From Rhodobacterales bacterium (GTDB lineage: Bacteria > Pseudomonadota > Alphaproteobacteria > Rhodobacterales > Rhodobacteraceae), in contig JANYFE010000089.1 in the NCBI GenBank assembly GCA_025362795.1, positions 1 through 64,000 on the forward strand: 64,000 nucleotides of DNA, read 5' to 3'. The notes under the pieces were generated by a model. That model made no database searches. It saw only the letters and a program-made list of their open reading frames with translations, and was not told where the DNA came from. This document shows, piece by piece, positions 17,279 to 26,055 of this stretch. Both the position numbers and the translations under genes were made by a program. Each line of letters opens with the position of its first letter. Position 1 is the stretch's first letter.

Positions 17279-18304
17279 TTACTTGCAGGCAGCTACGTCA
17301 GCCAGGGCACCTTCGCAGGCCTCTGCTTTGGTGATGTGGCCGCCGTCGATGGCCAGGTTCAGCGTCTCGCGGGTCAGCGCGGTCGGCGTTAGCAGGATGG
17401 CGTTCATCTCGACCTTCTTTGCGCCATCAGAGAACTTCACAGCGCCTTCGATCTTGTCGAGTGCTGTGCCTTCACCCAGAGCAGCGGCAATCTCGCCAGC
17501 GGCTTTGCCCAGAGCGCGGCTGTCTTTCCAGACCGAGACTGTCTGGGTGCCACGCGCCACGCGGTTGATCGCCGCAAGGTCGCCGTCCTGGCCACCCAAT
17601 GGAACCGTCAGGCCCTGTGCTGCCAAAGCCGCCGCAGCGCCGCCCGCCATTCCGTCATTTTCCGCCAAAACGGCGTCAACGGCGTTGTTATTGGCGGTCA
17701 GGATCTGCTCCATGTTCTTCTGGGCATTCTCCGGCTTCCAGCCATCCGAGAACGACTCGCCGACGATCTTGATCGTGCCGGCCTTAACGGCGTCACCGAT
17801 GACCGACATCATGCCTTGAAGCAGGAAGCCAGCGTTCGGATCACCTGGGTCGCCCTTGATGATGGCGTAGTTGCCTGCAGGCTTGGCCTTCATCACTTCG
17901 GTGGCGATGATCTTGCCAACACCGATGTTGTCGAAGGTCAGATAGAAGGTGCGATTGTCTTCAATCAGGCGGTCGTAGCCGATGACAGGAATGCCTTCAG
18001 CGGCGGCCTTGTCGACGGCCGGCCCAATTGCATCTTTGTCCCAGGCGTTGATGATCAGCACGTTGGCGCCTTGCGAGATCAGCGCATCCACGTCGTTCAA
18101 CTGCTTTTCCGAGGACGATTGCGCGTCGGCGGAAATGTAGGTGTCGCCGGCCGCTTCAATCGCGGCTTTCATCGCAGCTTCGTCAATTTTCCAGCGCTCT
18201 TCCTGAAAGCTTGCCCAGGAAACGCCAATTTTCTTGCCACCCGCGTAAGCCGCGGTCGACAGGCCAGTCGCTGCGATCACAGCGGCCAAAAGTACCTTAC
18301 GCAT
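17279..18304 (-). CDS. xylF: D-xylose ABC transporter periplasmic substrate-binding protein
   Basis: The 341-residue protein has a signal peptide (MRKVLLAAVIAATGLSTAAYA) and the two-lobed sugar-binding fold of XylF: GVSWASFQEERWKIDEAAMK near residue 28, IINAWDKDAIGPAVDKA near 83, IPVIGYDRLIED near 104 and PLGGQDGDLAAINRV near 224. It captures xylose in the periplasm and hands it to XylHG. It is first in the operon, about 200 bases from the divergently transcribed ROK regulator gene. Confidence 0.96.
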   Translation of the reverse strand: MRKVLLAAVIAATGLSTAAYAGGKKIGVSWASFQEERWKIDEAAMKAAIEAAGDTYISADAQSSSEKQLNDVDALISQGANVLIINAWDKDAIGPAVDKAAAEGIPVIGYDRLIEDNRTFYLTFDNIGVGKIIATEVMKAKPAGNYAIIKGDPGDPNAGFLLQGMMSVIGDAVKAGTIKIVGESFSDGWKPENAQKNMEQILTANNNAVDAVLAENDGMAGGAAAALAAQGLTVPLGGQDGDLAAINRVARGTQTVSVWKDSRALGKAAGEIAAALGEGTALDKIEGAVKFSDGAKKVEMNAILLTPTALTRETLNLAIDGGHITKAEACEGALADVAACK

Positions 18305-18517
18305 TCAATCCTCCTCATGGATGCGGCCAGCGCATGGCCGGTTCGACAGATTCGTCCGAACTGCGGCGAAACTGCCGTGAATAAATTCAGTTGTCAAAAT
18401 AAAAATGAGGCGTAAACCTCGGACCGAACTATAGCTGGGCAGATGCTGTGCCGCATTGCAGCGGAATGGCGGGGTGTGGCAACATATTTGATGAACTTTA
18501 GTTTTCAGGGTGAATGA
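18305..18517. promoter_or_regulatory. xylF / xylR divergent control region with two AACTWTAGYT half-palindromes
   Basis: This AT-rich spacer must hold both promoters. Two related near-palindromic sites, AACTATAGCT at 18427-18436 and AACTTTAGTT at 18494-18503, are candidate operators for the ROK regulator; the second lies 14 bases before the regulator start, suggesting autoregulation. A TTGACA hexamer on the minus strand (18397-18392) has no convincing partner -10 box. Assignment is by position and symmetry only. Confidence 0.45.
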
Positions 18518-19795
18518 ATGCGCACACTAGGTCTGGCGGAAGATCAGGATGATGGCCGTAAAGGCTGTGGTCCTCGCATCGCCACTCTGTCTGAATCCCT
18601 GCGTCCGCTGCGCCAGCAGGTGTTCGAACAAATCCGGGCCGCCGGACTGGTCGCACGGGTGCAGTTGGCCAAGGAACTCGGAGTCAGCCCGGCCTCTGTC
18701 ACAACGATCACCTCTGAACTGTTGGACGCCCTCTTGATTGAAGAGGTGGCGGCCCCTCGGGACGTTGACCTCGGCCGGGGTCGCCCCGCTGTAGCCCTTG
18801 GGGTCCGCGGGCCGGCGCATCTGGTAGTGGGGATCAAACTGTCAGACCGCGAACATACTGCTGTTGTCGTCGATTTTGCAGGCAACATGCTGGCCGATGA
18901 CGCCATCGCCCGTGAGCCGGGTCCCACTTCGCTTGCGGAAATGCTGGATGCGGTCGAAAGTCTGCTGGATCGGGTTTGTGCCAAGGCGAACCTGTCGCGG
19001 CGAGATCTGTCGGGGGTAGGCATTGGCGTGCCGGGTTTCGTCGACAATTCCGAAGGTATGGTGCATTGGTCATCGACCCTGTTCGAACGTAAAGTTCCCC
19101 TGGCAGCGACGGTGCAGGCACGGCTTGGTCTGCCGGTTTTCATCGACAATGACGCAAATCTGGTCGCCTTGGCAGAGTTGTGGTTCGGCTCGGCGCGGGC
19201 TTTGGCGGATTTCGCGGTTGTCACCATCGAACATGGCGTCGGCATGGGCTTTGTCATGAACCACCGCATCTATCGGGGTGCGCAGCGGCTCGGCCTTGAA
19301 TTGGGTCACACCAAGGTGCAGTTGGACGGTGCCTTGTGTCGCTGTGGACAAAGAGGGTGTCTGGAAGCCTATGTGGCGGATTACGCGCTGGCGCGCGAGG
19401 CGGTGACGGCGCTGAACTGGAGCCACAAACAAAGCGCGTCGGTGCCGGTCCTGCTGGAAAGCCTTTATCAGCATGCCAAGGCCGGCAATGGCACGGCGCG
19501 CGGCATCTTTCGCCGGGCGGGGCGTTACCTCGCGTTGGGGTTAGCCAATGTGGTCAATCTGTTTGACCCGGCGCTGATCATCCTGTCGGGCGAGCGGATG
19601 AAGTATGACTACCTGTATGCGGCGGAAACACTGGCCGAGATGCGCGATCTGGTGATCAATTCTGGCCGCCCACAACCGCCCATCGAAATTCATGCTTGGG
19701 GCGACCTTTTGTGGGCGCATGGGGCGGCAGCACTCGCGCTGTCGGCGGTGACGGAACGAATTCTCACGGCGCCGCGCGAGATGGCGGCGCAGTAG
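18518..19795 (+). CDS. xylR: ROK-family transcriptional regulator of the xylose operon
   Basis: The 425-residue protein has an N-terminal winged helix-turn-helix (about residues 35-85, LAKELGVSPASVTTITSELL) and a ROK sugar-kinase-like domain: VVGIKLSDRE near 108, VGIGVPGFVDNSEG near 167, IDNDANLVALAELWFG near 209 and the zinc-binding CRCGQRGCLEAY near 275. Such proteins repress xylose genes until xylose binds. Divergent placement from xylF supports this target. The symbol follows usage for this operon and does not imply homology to the AraC-type XylR of enteric bacteria. Confidence 0.88.
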   Translation: MRTLGLAEDQDDGRKGCGPRIATLSESLRPLRQQVFEQIRAAGLVARVQLAKELGVSPASVTTITSELLDALLIEEVAAPRDVDLGRGRPAVALGVRGPAHLVVGIKLSDREHTAVVVDFAGNMLADDAIAREPGPTSLAEMLDAVESLLDRVCAKANLSRRDLSGVGIGVPGFVDNSEGMVHWSSTLFERKVPLAATVQARLGLPVFIDNDANLVALAELWFGSARALADFAVVTIEHGVGMGFVMNHRIYRGAQRLGLELGHTKVQLDGALCRCGQRGCLEAYVADYALAREAVTALNWSHKQSASVPVLLESLYQHAKAGNGTARGIFRRAGRYLALGLANVVNLFDPALIILSGERMKYDYLYAAETLAEMRDLVINSGRPQPPIEIHAWGDLLWAHGAAALALSAVTERILTAPREMAAQ

Positions 19796-19924
19796 ACGGC
19801 CGATCGTCAGACCGTTAGATCCGCGATGGAAACCCCCGCGGCTTGAAGAGCGTAGGTTGGTTACGTGGTAAATCATCGGTTAACGAAAATAGACATAGTT
19901 AACGATTACAATATCTTACCAGTT

Positions 19925-19940
19925 TGTCCACATGTGGACG
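19925..19940. repeat. Inverted repeat TGTCCA-CATG-TGGACg
   Basis: A perfect 14-base palindrome GTCCACATGTGGAC lies 130 bases past the xylR stop, in non-coding DNA. The same 14-mer recurs at 42977-42990, and a relative with a different centre occurs at 44107-44124. No intact gene start is close to this copy. Confidence 0.55.
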
Positions 19941-20001
19941 CTTCAAAACAGCATCGGTCCGTCCAGCCCTGGCAGGCCGCCCGCGAAGATTCCTCAGACC
20001 G

Positions 20002-20394
20002 CCTGATGGCAATTCACAATCGCCCTTGCCGTCCCCTCGCGGATTATCATCTTGATTGCGTCCCGCATCAAGAAATACGGCCCTTTGATATTGACTGCGA
20101 ACATCTGGTCAAACCGGCCCAGCGAAGTGTCACAATGGTGCCCTGATCCGTCAAAGCCCAAGCATTGACAAGTACGTCGATCCGCCCGAACGGCCGGTCG
20201 GTTTTAGAAATGACTTCGCGACATTCCTCGACCTGTCCGAAATAGGAGCGGACGAAATAGGCCGGTGTGCCGGTAAGACCGCGGCCCCCCCCCGCCGCAC
20301 ACGAGGCCGCCAGCCTGCTGGCAATCGCGGCCCTAAGTCCCTGCGGCGCCGCGGCAATGACGCAGATCTTGCCATCCATCCGCTTTCCAAAAAA
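20002..20394 (-). pseudogene. Short-chain dehydrogenase remnant
   Basis: An SDR N-terminus is readable (MDGKICVIAAAPQGLRAAIA, where the glycine-rich TGxxxGxG cofactor motif has decayed to AAAPQGLR), followed by DRPFGRIDVLVNAWALTDQG, normally the NNAG region. A frameshift near 20130 leads to RFDQMFAVNIKGPYFLMRDA and a stop codon after AIVNCHQAV, before the catalytic YxxxK. The gene is clearly dead. It follows the IolE-like remnant on the same strand, as in a polyol or inositol catabolic operon. Confidence 0.7.
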
Positions 20395-20402
20395 AAACGC
20401 GG

Positions 20403-20590
20403 TCAAGCAACGACCTCATACCCCGCAGCTGCCATGATACGCAGCAATTCTTTGTGTCCTTTAGTGGACCATTCCAAGCGCAGCGCTTTTTTCAGGTCTT
20501 GCTCTGGCTCAACCGTGAACCAGCCTTCGTAGCCGTATGAGGCACAGCGTTTCACAATCGCCTCGAAATCCAACGAGCCACGCCGGGCAT
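20403..20590 (-). pseudogene. IolE / sugar-phosphate isomerase-type TIM-barrel C-terminal fragment
   Basis: About 60 residues (GSLDFEAIVKRCASYGYEGW, then FTVEPEQDLKKA and GHKELLRIMAAAGYEVVA) match the C-terminal end of myo-inosose-2 dehydratase and related xylose-isomerase-like barrels, where DGSLDF and VEAEQD are conserved. Nothing upstream continues the barrel; the tex gene begins at 20709 on the other strand. With the SDR remnant it looks like the leftover of a lost polyol operon. Confidence 0.65.
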
Positions 20591-20708
20591 AGTAAAGGCG
20601 CCAATTGGTCTGCTGGAGAAGCGACCAGCTATTGAGCGGCGTGAACTTGGGCCTTGCCCCTGCGGCCCGCGGGTTTATGGTCCGATATCCCTGATGGAGT
20701 GAGATGTT

Positions 20709-23012
20709 ATGATCAAACTGCGCCCGCTTGCCTTTGTAATTGCTCAGGAAATAGGGGCAACGCTGGCGCAGGTCACATCTGCAGTGACGCTGCTGGATGA
20801 GGGCGCGACGGTACCTTTTATCGCGCGATATCGCAAGGAGGTGACGGGCGGGTTGGATGATACCCAGCTGCGAAATCTCGCGGAGCGGTTGGTTTATCTG
20901 CGGGAATTGGAGGGGAGGAGGGTTGCGATTTTGGGGGTTATTTCGGAGCAGGGGAAATTGACGGATGCGTTGGAGGCGGCCATTGCGGGGGCTGTGACCA
21001 AGGCGGAGTTGGAGGATTTGTATCTGCCTTACAAGGTCAAAAGACGGTCCAAGGCCTTGATTGCGCGAGAGAATGGGTTGGGGTCGCTCTTGGATGCGGT
21101 GCTGGCGAATCGGGAGGTGGATCCGGTGGTTTTGGCTGCGGGGTTCATCACCGAGGCGGTGCCAGATGTTAAGGCAGCGCTCGATGGGGCTAGGGACATT
21201 TTGGCGGAGGGTTTGGCCGAGAATGCGGACCTGCTGGGGCGGCTTAGGGCGCACCTGAAACAGGTCGGGCGGATCGCGTCGCGCATGGTCGAGGGCAAGG
21301 CCGCGGAGGGGGCGAAGTTTTCGGATTACTTTGCCCATTCAGAGCCTTGGAGTTCTGCCCCGTCGCACCGCGTGCTGGCGATGTTGCGCGGGCAGAATGA
21401 AGGGTTTTTAAGCCTTGATCTGGAAGTCGATCCGGATGCGGCCAAGGGGGAAAGCCCCTGTGAGCGCAGTTGCGGCGCGGTTTTGCAGGCATCTGGTCGG
21501 GGCAAGGGCGACGTCTGGTTGCGCGAAGCGGCATCCTGGGCGTGGCGGATCAAGCTGCGGACGTCGCTGACTCTGGATTTGATGGGCGAGGTTCGGGAGC
21601 GTGCAGAGACTGGGGCAATTCAGGTTTTTGCGCGTAATTTGAAGGACTTGCTACTGGCTGCTCCGGCGGGGGGGAAGGCCACGATGGGGTTGGACCCGGG
21701 GATCAGAACCGGGGTGAAGGTCGCGGTCGTTGATGCGACGGGGAAGGTTGTGGCGACGGAAGTGGTTTATCCGTTCCAGCCGAAGAATGAGTTGCGGGCA
21801 GCGCAGGTCACGCTGGCCAAACTGGTTGCAAAACATGGGGTCAAGTTGATTTCGATTGGCAACGGCACTGCCAGCCGCGAGACGGAAAAGATGGTGGCGG
21901 ACATGCTGGCGGTGTTGCCGGGGGAAAAGCCGGTCAAGGTGATCGTCAGTGAGGCGGGGGCTTCGATCTATTCGGCGAGTGCGTTGGCGGCGAAGGAATT
22001 TCCTGATCTGGACGTGAGTTTGCGGGGTGCGGTGAGCATTGCACGGCGGTTGCAAGACCCGTTGGCGGAACTGGTCAAGATTGAACCCAAGGCAATTGGG
22101 GTGGGTCAGTATCAACATGATGTGGATCAGGTGCGGTTGAACCGTAGCCTTGGTGTGGTTGTGGAGGATGCGGTGAACGCGGTGGGGGTGGATGTGAACA
22201 CCGCCTCGGCCCCGCTGCTGGCGCGGGTGTCGGGGGTGGGGCCGGGGTTGGCGGAGGCGATTGTGGCGCACCGCGATGCCAACGGGCCGTTCAAATCAAG
22301 GCGGGACTTGCTGAAAGTGGCGCGGTTGGGTCCGAAAGTGTTTGAGCAGGCGGCGGGGTTTTTGCGGATCACCGGGGGGAAAGAGCCACTGGATGCGTCC
22401 AGCGTTCACCCGGAAGCCTATGATGTGGCACGAAAAATCGTTGCGGCTTGCGGGCGGGATATTCGCAGTCTGATGGGGGATCAGGTGGCGTTGGGGCGGC
22501 TGGACCCCAAGGTTTTTGTGAATGACAAGTTTGGTTTGCCGACGGTGCGCGACATTTTGACGGAGTTGGAAAAGCCGGGGCGTGATCCGAGACCGGAGTT
22601 CAAGACGGCGACTTTTGCCGATGGTATCAATGAAATCAAAGACCTGAAGGTCGGCATGTTGTTGGAGGGCACTGTCACCAACGTGGCGGCTTTTGGGGCG
22701 TTTGTGGATATTGGGGTGCATCAGGACGGGCTGGTGCATGTCAGCCAGTTGGCGGACAAGTTCGTGAAAGATCCGCATGAGGTTGTGAAGGCGGGCGATG
22801 TGGTGAAGGTGCGGGTGGTCGAGGTTGATGCGATGCGCAAGCGTATTGCTTTGACAATGAAAAAGGACAGTGGCGAGGCGCGCGAACAGCTGCGGGAACG
22901 TGCGCCGGAGGTGCCGAAGGGGCGTCCGGGCCCAAATGCGGCCGGGCCGGTTTCCAGCGGTTCGGGGGCTTTCGCCGACGCTTTGCGGGGGAAATTTCCC
23001 GGCAAAGGTTAA
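20709..23012 (+). CDS. tex: Tex-family RNA-binding transcription accessory protein
   Basis: The 767-residue protein has the full Tex layout: N-terminal helical domain ([20 protein letters not shown]), YqgF/RuvX-like domain ([20 protein letters not shown] near residue 322), helix-hairpin-helix domain ([20 protein letters not shown] near 512) and a C-terminal S1 domain ([20 protein letters not shown] near 660). Tex binds nucleic acid and affects transcription and stress tolerance. Codons are rich in G-ending forms like many genes here. The start at 20709 follows a GAG-containing site. Confidence 0.95.
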   Translation: MIKLRPLAFVIAQEIGATLAQVTSAVTLLDEGATVPFIARYRKEVTGGLDDTQLRNLAERLVYLRELEGRRVAILGVISEQGKLTDALEAAIAGAVTKAELEDLYLPYKVKRRSKALIARENGLGSLLDAVLANREVDPVVLAAGFITEAVPDVKAALDGARDILAEGLAENADLLGRLRAHLKQVGRIASRMVEGKAAEGAKFSDYFAHSEPWSSAPSHRVLAMLRGQNEGFLSLDLEVDPDAAKGESPCERSCGAVLQASGRGKGDVWLREAASWAWRIKLRTSLTLDLMGEVRERAETGAIQVFARNLKDLLLAAPAGGKATMGLDPGIRTGVKVAVVDATGKVVATEVVYPFQPKNELRAAQVTLAKLVAKHGVKLISIGNGTASRETEKMVADMLAVLPGEKPVKVIVSEAGASIYSASALAAKEFPDLDVSLRGAVSIARRLQDPLAELVKIEPKAIGVGQYQHDVDQVRLNRSLGVVVEDAVNAVGVDVNTASAPLLARVSGVGPGLAEAIVAHRDANGPFKSRRDLLKVARLGPKVFEQAAGFLRITGGKEPLDASSVHPEAYDVARKIVAACGRDIRSLMGDQVALGRLDPKVFVNDKFGLPTVRDILTELEKPGRDPRPEFKTATFADGINEIKDLKVGMLLEGTVTNVAAFGAFVDIGVHQDGLVHVSQLADKFVKDPHEVVKAGDVVKVRVVEVDAMRKRIALTMKKDSGEAREQLRERAPEVPKGRPGPNAAGPVSSGSGAFADALRGKFPGKG

Positions 23013-23080
23013 TGTCTTGCCGACGTCTTGCCGGCGTCTTCTTTGCGTCTCTACGATTTTGGAGACTTTTTTGGCGGTGC

Positions 23081-23098
23081 GGCGGGGTGAACCCCGCC
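23081..23098. terminator. GGCGGGGT-GA-ACCCCGCC hairpin between convergent tex and DUF4105 genes
   Basis: A perfect 8-bp stem with a two-base loop ends directly before the stop of the minus-strand gene and 70 bases after the tex stop, preceded by a run of T residues on the plus strand (CTTTTTTGG). This GC palindrome type is common between Rhodobacterales genes and probably acts as a terminator or REP-like element. Confidence 0.55.
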
Positions 23099-24112
23099 CT
23101 ACGGGGTGCGGATCAGGGTTGAATAGTCCTGACCGGAGGTGATGGTCAGGGCGCGGGCCGAGATGGCGGCGGCGGCGCGGCGTTCGGCCATCGGCATGGT
23201 GCCGGGCAGGCCACCCAACTCGTCGATGTATTCGGGCAGTTGGCCGGAAAACAGCAGGCGGCGGTCCAGGGGCATGTCGGGTTTGATGGCCTGCACCAGA
23301 TGATAGACGGTCGAGGCGCAGTTGGCGGTGACGGTGTTGTAGAACTGCGGTTGTTCTGCAAGCCGGTTGCCAAGGTCAAGGTAGGTCAGGAACAAGGTGC
23401 GTTGCTGTTCGGGTTTCAGTTTGACCGGGAACAGGTGGACATCCTCGCCGCGCTGATTGGTGCGGACGCGGACCACGTCATTTTCGTCTGCGGCGATCAG
23501 GACCAGTTCGAACTGGCGGAAGAAGCCACCGATGGAAGAGAAGCTTTCGCCGACCTCTTTGCGAATCTCGACCGAGAAGGCTACGTGCTGGTGGTCGGCA
23601 AAGCCGAAGCTGACGATCAGATGGGCGATGTCGGGGTCGCCCCAGGTCGAGGTGATCATATCGACGGTTTCAAGCTGGTCCAGGTTGTAGGTGCGGGTTT
23701 CCCAGAGTGGGGTGCCTTGCGCGTCGGAGGTCCAGTTGAAGTTGCGGACGTTGTGCAGGGTGGCGATGCTGCCGGTGACGGTGCCGGAAATGCCATGGGC
23801 GACGTCGGGGGCCCAGTTGCGATCCTGACGGGGCTGGATGGTTTGATACCAGCCACCGACTGCAACGGCGGTCACGGCGAAGACGGCCCAGGCTTTGCGG
23901 CGCTGGATGAAATGCAGGGTCAGGATTGAGATGAACGCGATGGCAAGGGCAGTGAGGGCCAGTGTTTCGGTCAGGCCGGAAAGTTGCACCCACAGCGCCG
24001 TGGCGGCCCACGCGGTGGTGGCTGCGAGCAGGATGATAAAGCCTGCATGGGCGAGCCAGCGAGCGCTGGTGCGCAGGCGGCTGGGGTTCCGGGCATAGGT
24101 GACGCTGGACAT
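23099..24112 (-). CDS. DUF4105 (Lnb N-terminal domain-like) membrane protein
   Basis: The 337-residue protein has about three hydrophobic helices in the first 95 residues, then a periplasmic-type domain containing VDMITSTWGDPDIAHLIVSF and FYNTVTANCASTVYHL, characteristic of DUF4105. The Cys and His positions suggest a papain-like (NlpC/P60-like) peptidase or amidase fold, but activity is not established. The start at 24112 is preferred because it directly precedes the basic residues before the first helix. It is the last gene of the minus-strand pspA-yiaA cluster. Confidence 0.75.
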   Translation of the reverse strand: MSSVTYARNPSRLRTSARWLAHAGFIILLAATTAWAATALWVQLSGLTETLALTALAIAFISILTLHFIQRRKAWAVFAVTAVAVGGWYQTIQPRQDRNWAPDVAHGISGTVTGSIATLHNVRNFNWTSDAQGTPLWETRTYNLDQLETVDMITSTWGDPDIAHLIVSFGFADHQHVAFSVEIRKEVGESFSSIGGFFRQFELVLIAADENDVVRVRTNQRGEDVHLFPVKLKPEQQRTLFLTYLDLGNRLAEQPQFYNTVTANCASTVYHLVQAIKPDMPLDRRLLFSGQLPEYIDELGGLPGTMPMAERRAAAAISARALTITSGQDYSTLIRTP

Positions 24113-24184
24113 CGCGGGCTCCGTCAGGCGGACATCGGGGTGCCGGGCCTGTGGCGGCCCGGCCATCACGGCAGAATCATCGGG

Positions 24185-24466
24185 TCACGGGCGGCTGGCG
24201 TTGACTTCCATCAGCAAGCGTTCGGTGCGGGCTTCGTCGATCTTGTTGTGCAGGCGCTGCGATTCCTCGGCGTCGCGGATCGACTTGGTGATGGCGGCAG
24301 TGGAGTTGACCAGCATCAGCGCGGCCATGGCGTAAAAGCCCTTGGCGGCAAAGCTGGCCTCCAGGAAGTAGATGCCGCCTGACATCATCACGGCAGCAAC
24401 GCCGAAATTCAGGTAGGTGAACATGGTCCAGGCGGTTGACGGTTTGGTCGGGAGCAGATCTTGCAT
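24185..24466 (-). CDS. YiaA/YiaB family inner membrane protein
   Basis: The 93-residue protein has two membrane helices (FTYLNFGVAAVMMSGGIYFL and YAMAALMLVNSTAAITKSIR) followed by a charged tail, matching the YiaAB two-helix domain. The family's role is unknown; members are often linked with envelope stress genes. It lies 107 bases downstream of the PspA-like gene on the same strand, under the presumed control of the TetR regulator. Confidence 0.8.
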   Translation of the reverse strand: MQDLLPTKPSTAWTMFTYLNFGVAAVMMSGGIYFLEASFAAKGFYAMAALMLVNSTAAITKSIRDAEESQRLHNKIDEARTERLLMEVNASRP

Positions 24467-24573
24467 GGTGTGTTCCTTTCATGGAGGGGCCGGTGTCAGG
24501 GTTGTTTCCTGATTGGCACCAATGACACCGACTTCTGGTTGAATTGCGGCGGATTTAGGGAATTCGGGTGGTG

Positions 24574-25251
24574 TCAGGCGACTTGTGCCTTGAGCCGTTG
24601 CAGAACGGATGCGGCGTCAGGGCGCAGGGGTGCGCCGCAACCAGCGGCGGCGAGGCGGTTGCGCATGGCTTCGGCATTTGTCGAGGCGCTGAGGTCGAGC
24701 AGGGCGGCGCGGGCGGCCTCTGTCGTGGTCTGGCGGGTTTGCAGGCGGGCGAGGGTGGCCTCTGCCTCTGACAGGTTGGCGGTGGCGGTGATCGCGGCGC
24801 TGGAGTGCAGGCGTTGGGTATGGTCGGTGGCGATGGCCAGACGCTGGCCGCGTTGCAGATCGCGCAGGCGGGATTCGGCATCGGTCAGGATGCCCCGCAG
24901 ATGGGCGATTTCGGTGTCGTAGGTGGCGAGGGCCTTTGCGGTGGTGTCACGTTCAGCCTCTAGCTGAGCGATGGCACCGGCGGCTTCGGTGGCAAGGTCG
25001 TCGCGGCCTTTGGCCAAGGCACCGATGGCGCGGGTTTCGAGGTCGGCCAATTGGGCTGCGATGCGGTCGGCGGATTTGCGTTCGCGTTCGCCGTAAGCCA
25101 TCACCATGGCCACGGCGCGGCGGGCTGTTTCAACGCCAGCGGCGCAATCGCGGAGTTGCTGGCGCAGGATCGGCAGGGCGAGGGTATCGGTCAAAGCCTC
25201 GGTCGTATCGGCGTTGCGGCCCCGCAGCAGAGTGACAAACAGTTTGAACAT
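24574..25251 (-). CDS. PspA/IM30-family coiled-coil protein
   Basis: The 225-residue protein begins MFKLFVTLLRGRNADTTEAL, an amphipathic membrane-binding start, then runs as nearly continuous alpha-helical coiled coil (LRDCAAGVETARRAVAMVMA, AQLEAERDTTAKALATYDTE, ARLQTRQTTTEAARAAL). Length and layout match PspA/IM30 (Vipp1) proteins, ESCRT-III-like scaffolds that stabilise damaged membranes. It starts 18 bases from the nearest of three TetR operators and heads the pspA-yiaA-DUF4105 unit. Confidence 0.75.
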   Translation of the reverse strand: MFKLFVTLLRGRNADTTEALTDTLALPILRQQLRDCAAGVETARRAVAMVMAYGERERKSADRIAAQLADLETRAIGALAKGRDDLATEAAGAIAQLEAERDTTAKALATYDTEIAHLRGILTDAESRLRDLQRGQRLAIATDHTQRLHSSAAITATANLSEAEATLARLQTRQTTTEAARAALLDLSASTNAEAMRNRLAAAGCGAPLRPDAASVLQRLKAQVA

Positions 25252-25268
25252 CTTGCTCTCCTTTGTTA

Positions 25269-25337
25269 TGAACGCTGTTCATGTGATCGGTATGCCAGAA
25301 GTGTGAACGATGTTCAAAAGTATTTGAACGCCGTTCA
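25269..25337. promoter_or_regulatory. Three TGAACGNNGTTCA operators between the pspA-like gene and its TetR regulator
   Basis: The 13-base palindrome TGAACGNNGTTCA occurs at 25269-25281 (centre CT), 25304-25316 (AT) and 25325-25337 (CC). The block fills the divergent promoter region, so the encoded TetR protein probably represses both itself and the envelope operon. Confidence 0.7.
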
Positions 25338-25356
25338 CGAAACAATCGAGGGTAAG

Positions 25357-25956
25357 ATGGGAAACAATCGCGAGGAGCAGCGCGGCGATCTGCGCAAGCG
25401 GCTGATTGGTGCGGCAGAGGCACGGATTGTGGCGGGCGGGCTGGAGGGGTTGAAGGCGCGGGAGGTGACGGCGGATGCGGGTTGCGCACTTGGGATGCTG
25501 TATATCGTGTTCGACGATCTGGACCGGCTGGTGTTGCAGGTGAATTCGCGGACTTTGGCGCGGCTGGGGGTGGCCTTGGCTGCGGCGGTGCCCGAAGGGG
25601 CTGCGCCGAAAGAGGTGATGGCGGCACTGGCGCAGGGCTATCTGGGGTTTGCGCTGAATAATTTCCGGCTGTGGTCGGCGCTGTTCACGCACCGCTTGCC
25701 CCACGGGGTGGCGGTACCGGAGTGGCACAAGCTGGATCACGAGGTGCTGTTCGCGCAGATCATCGCACCTTTGGGACAACTGCGCCCCGACTTGCGAGGG
25801 GCGGAATTGCAGCAGCGCGCGATCACGGTGTTTGCGGCGGTGCATGGCGTGGTGATGCTGGCGCTGACCGGGCGGTTTTTTGCCACGCCGCGCAACGCGT
25901 TGGCGGGGGAAGTGGCGGCGCTGGTTGATGCGATGATGCGGGGGTTGGCGGGGTAG
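25357..25956 (+). CDS. TetR/AcrR-family transcriptional regulator
   Basis: The 199-residue protein has an N-terminal helix-turn-helix (RLIGAAEARIVAGGLEGLKA, then VTADAGCALGMLYIVFDDLD) and a TetR C-terminal domain of the WHG type (LWSALFTHRLPHGVAVPEWH). The ATG at 25357 follows a GAGGGTAAG ribosome site; a longer in-frame reading upstream covers the operators and is not coding. It is divergent from the PspA-like gene and separated from it by three palindromic operators. The ligand is unknown. Confidence 0.85.
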   Translation: MGNNREEQRGDLRKRLIGAAEARIVAGGLEGLKAREVTADAGCALGMLYIVFDDLDRLVLQVNSRTLARLGVALAAAVPEGAAPKEVMAALAQGYLGFALNNFRLWSALFTHRLPHGVAVPEWHKLDHEVLFAQIIAPLGQLRPDLRGAELQQRAITVFAAVHGVVMLALTGRFFATPRNALAGEVAALVDAMMRGLAG

Positions 25957-25976
25957 GGCCTTGAGGAGGGGCGGGC

Positions 25977-26051
25977 GAATTTTCTGCGAAAATTCAGGAT
26001 AGGGGCAAATTTTCTGCGAAAATTTGAGATCGCAATTTTCGCAGAAAATTG
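25977..26051. repeat. Three AATTTTCTGCGAAAATT-type palindromes between convergent genes
   Basis: Copies lie at 25977-25995, 26007-26025 and, in the opposite orientation, 26033-26051. Each arm can fold alone or copies two and three can pair with each other. The element sits between convergent TetR and tldD, 20 bases after one stop and 5 before the other, so a bidirectional terminator is likely. Confidence 0.65.
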
Positions 26052-26055
26052 GAGG

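Noticed and set aside
18369-18397. Minus-strand TTGACA as the xylF promoter
   Set aside because: No acceptable -10 hexamer at the proper spacing.
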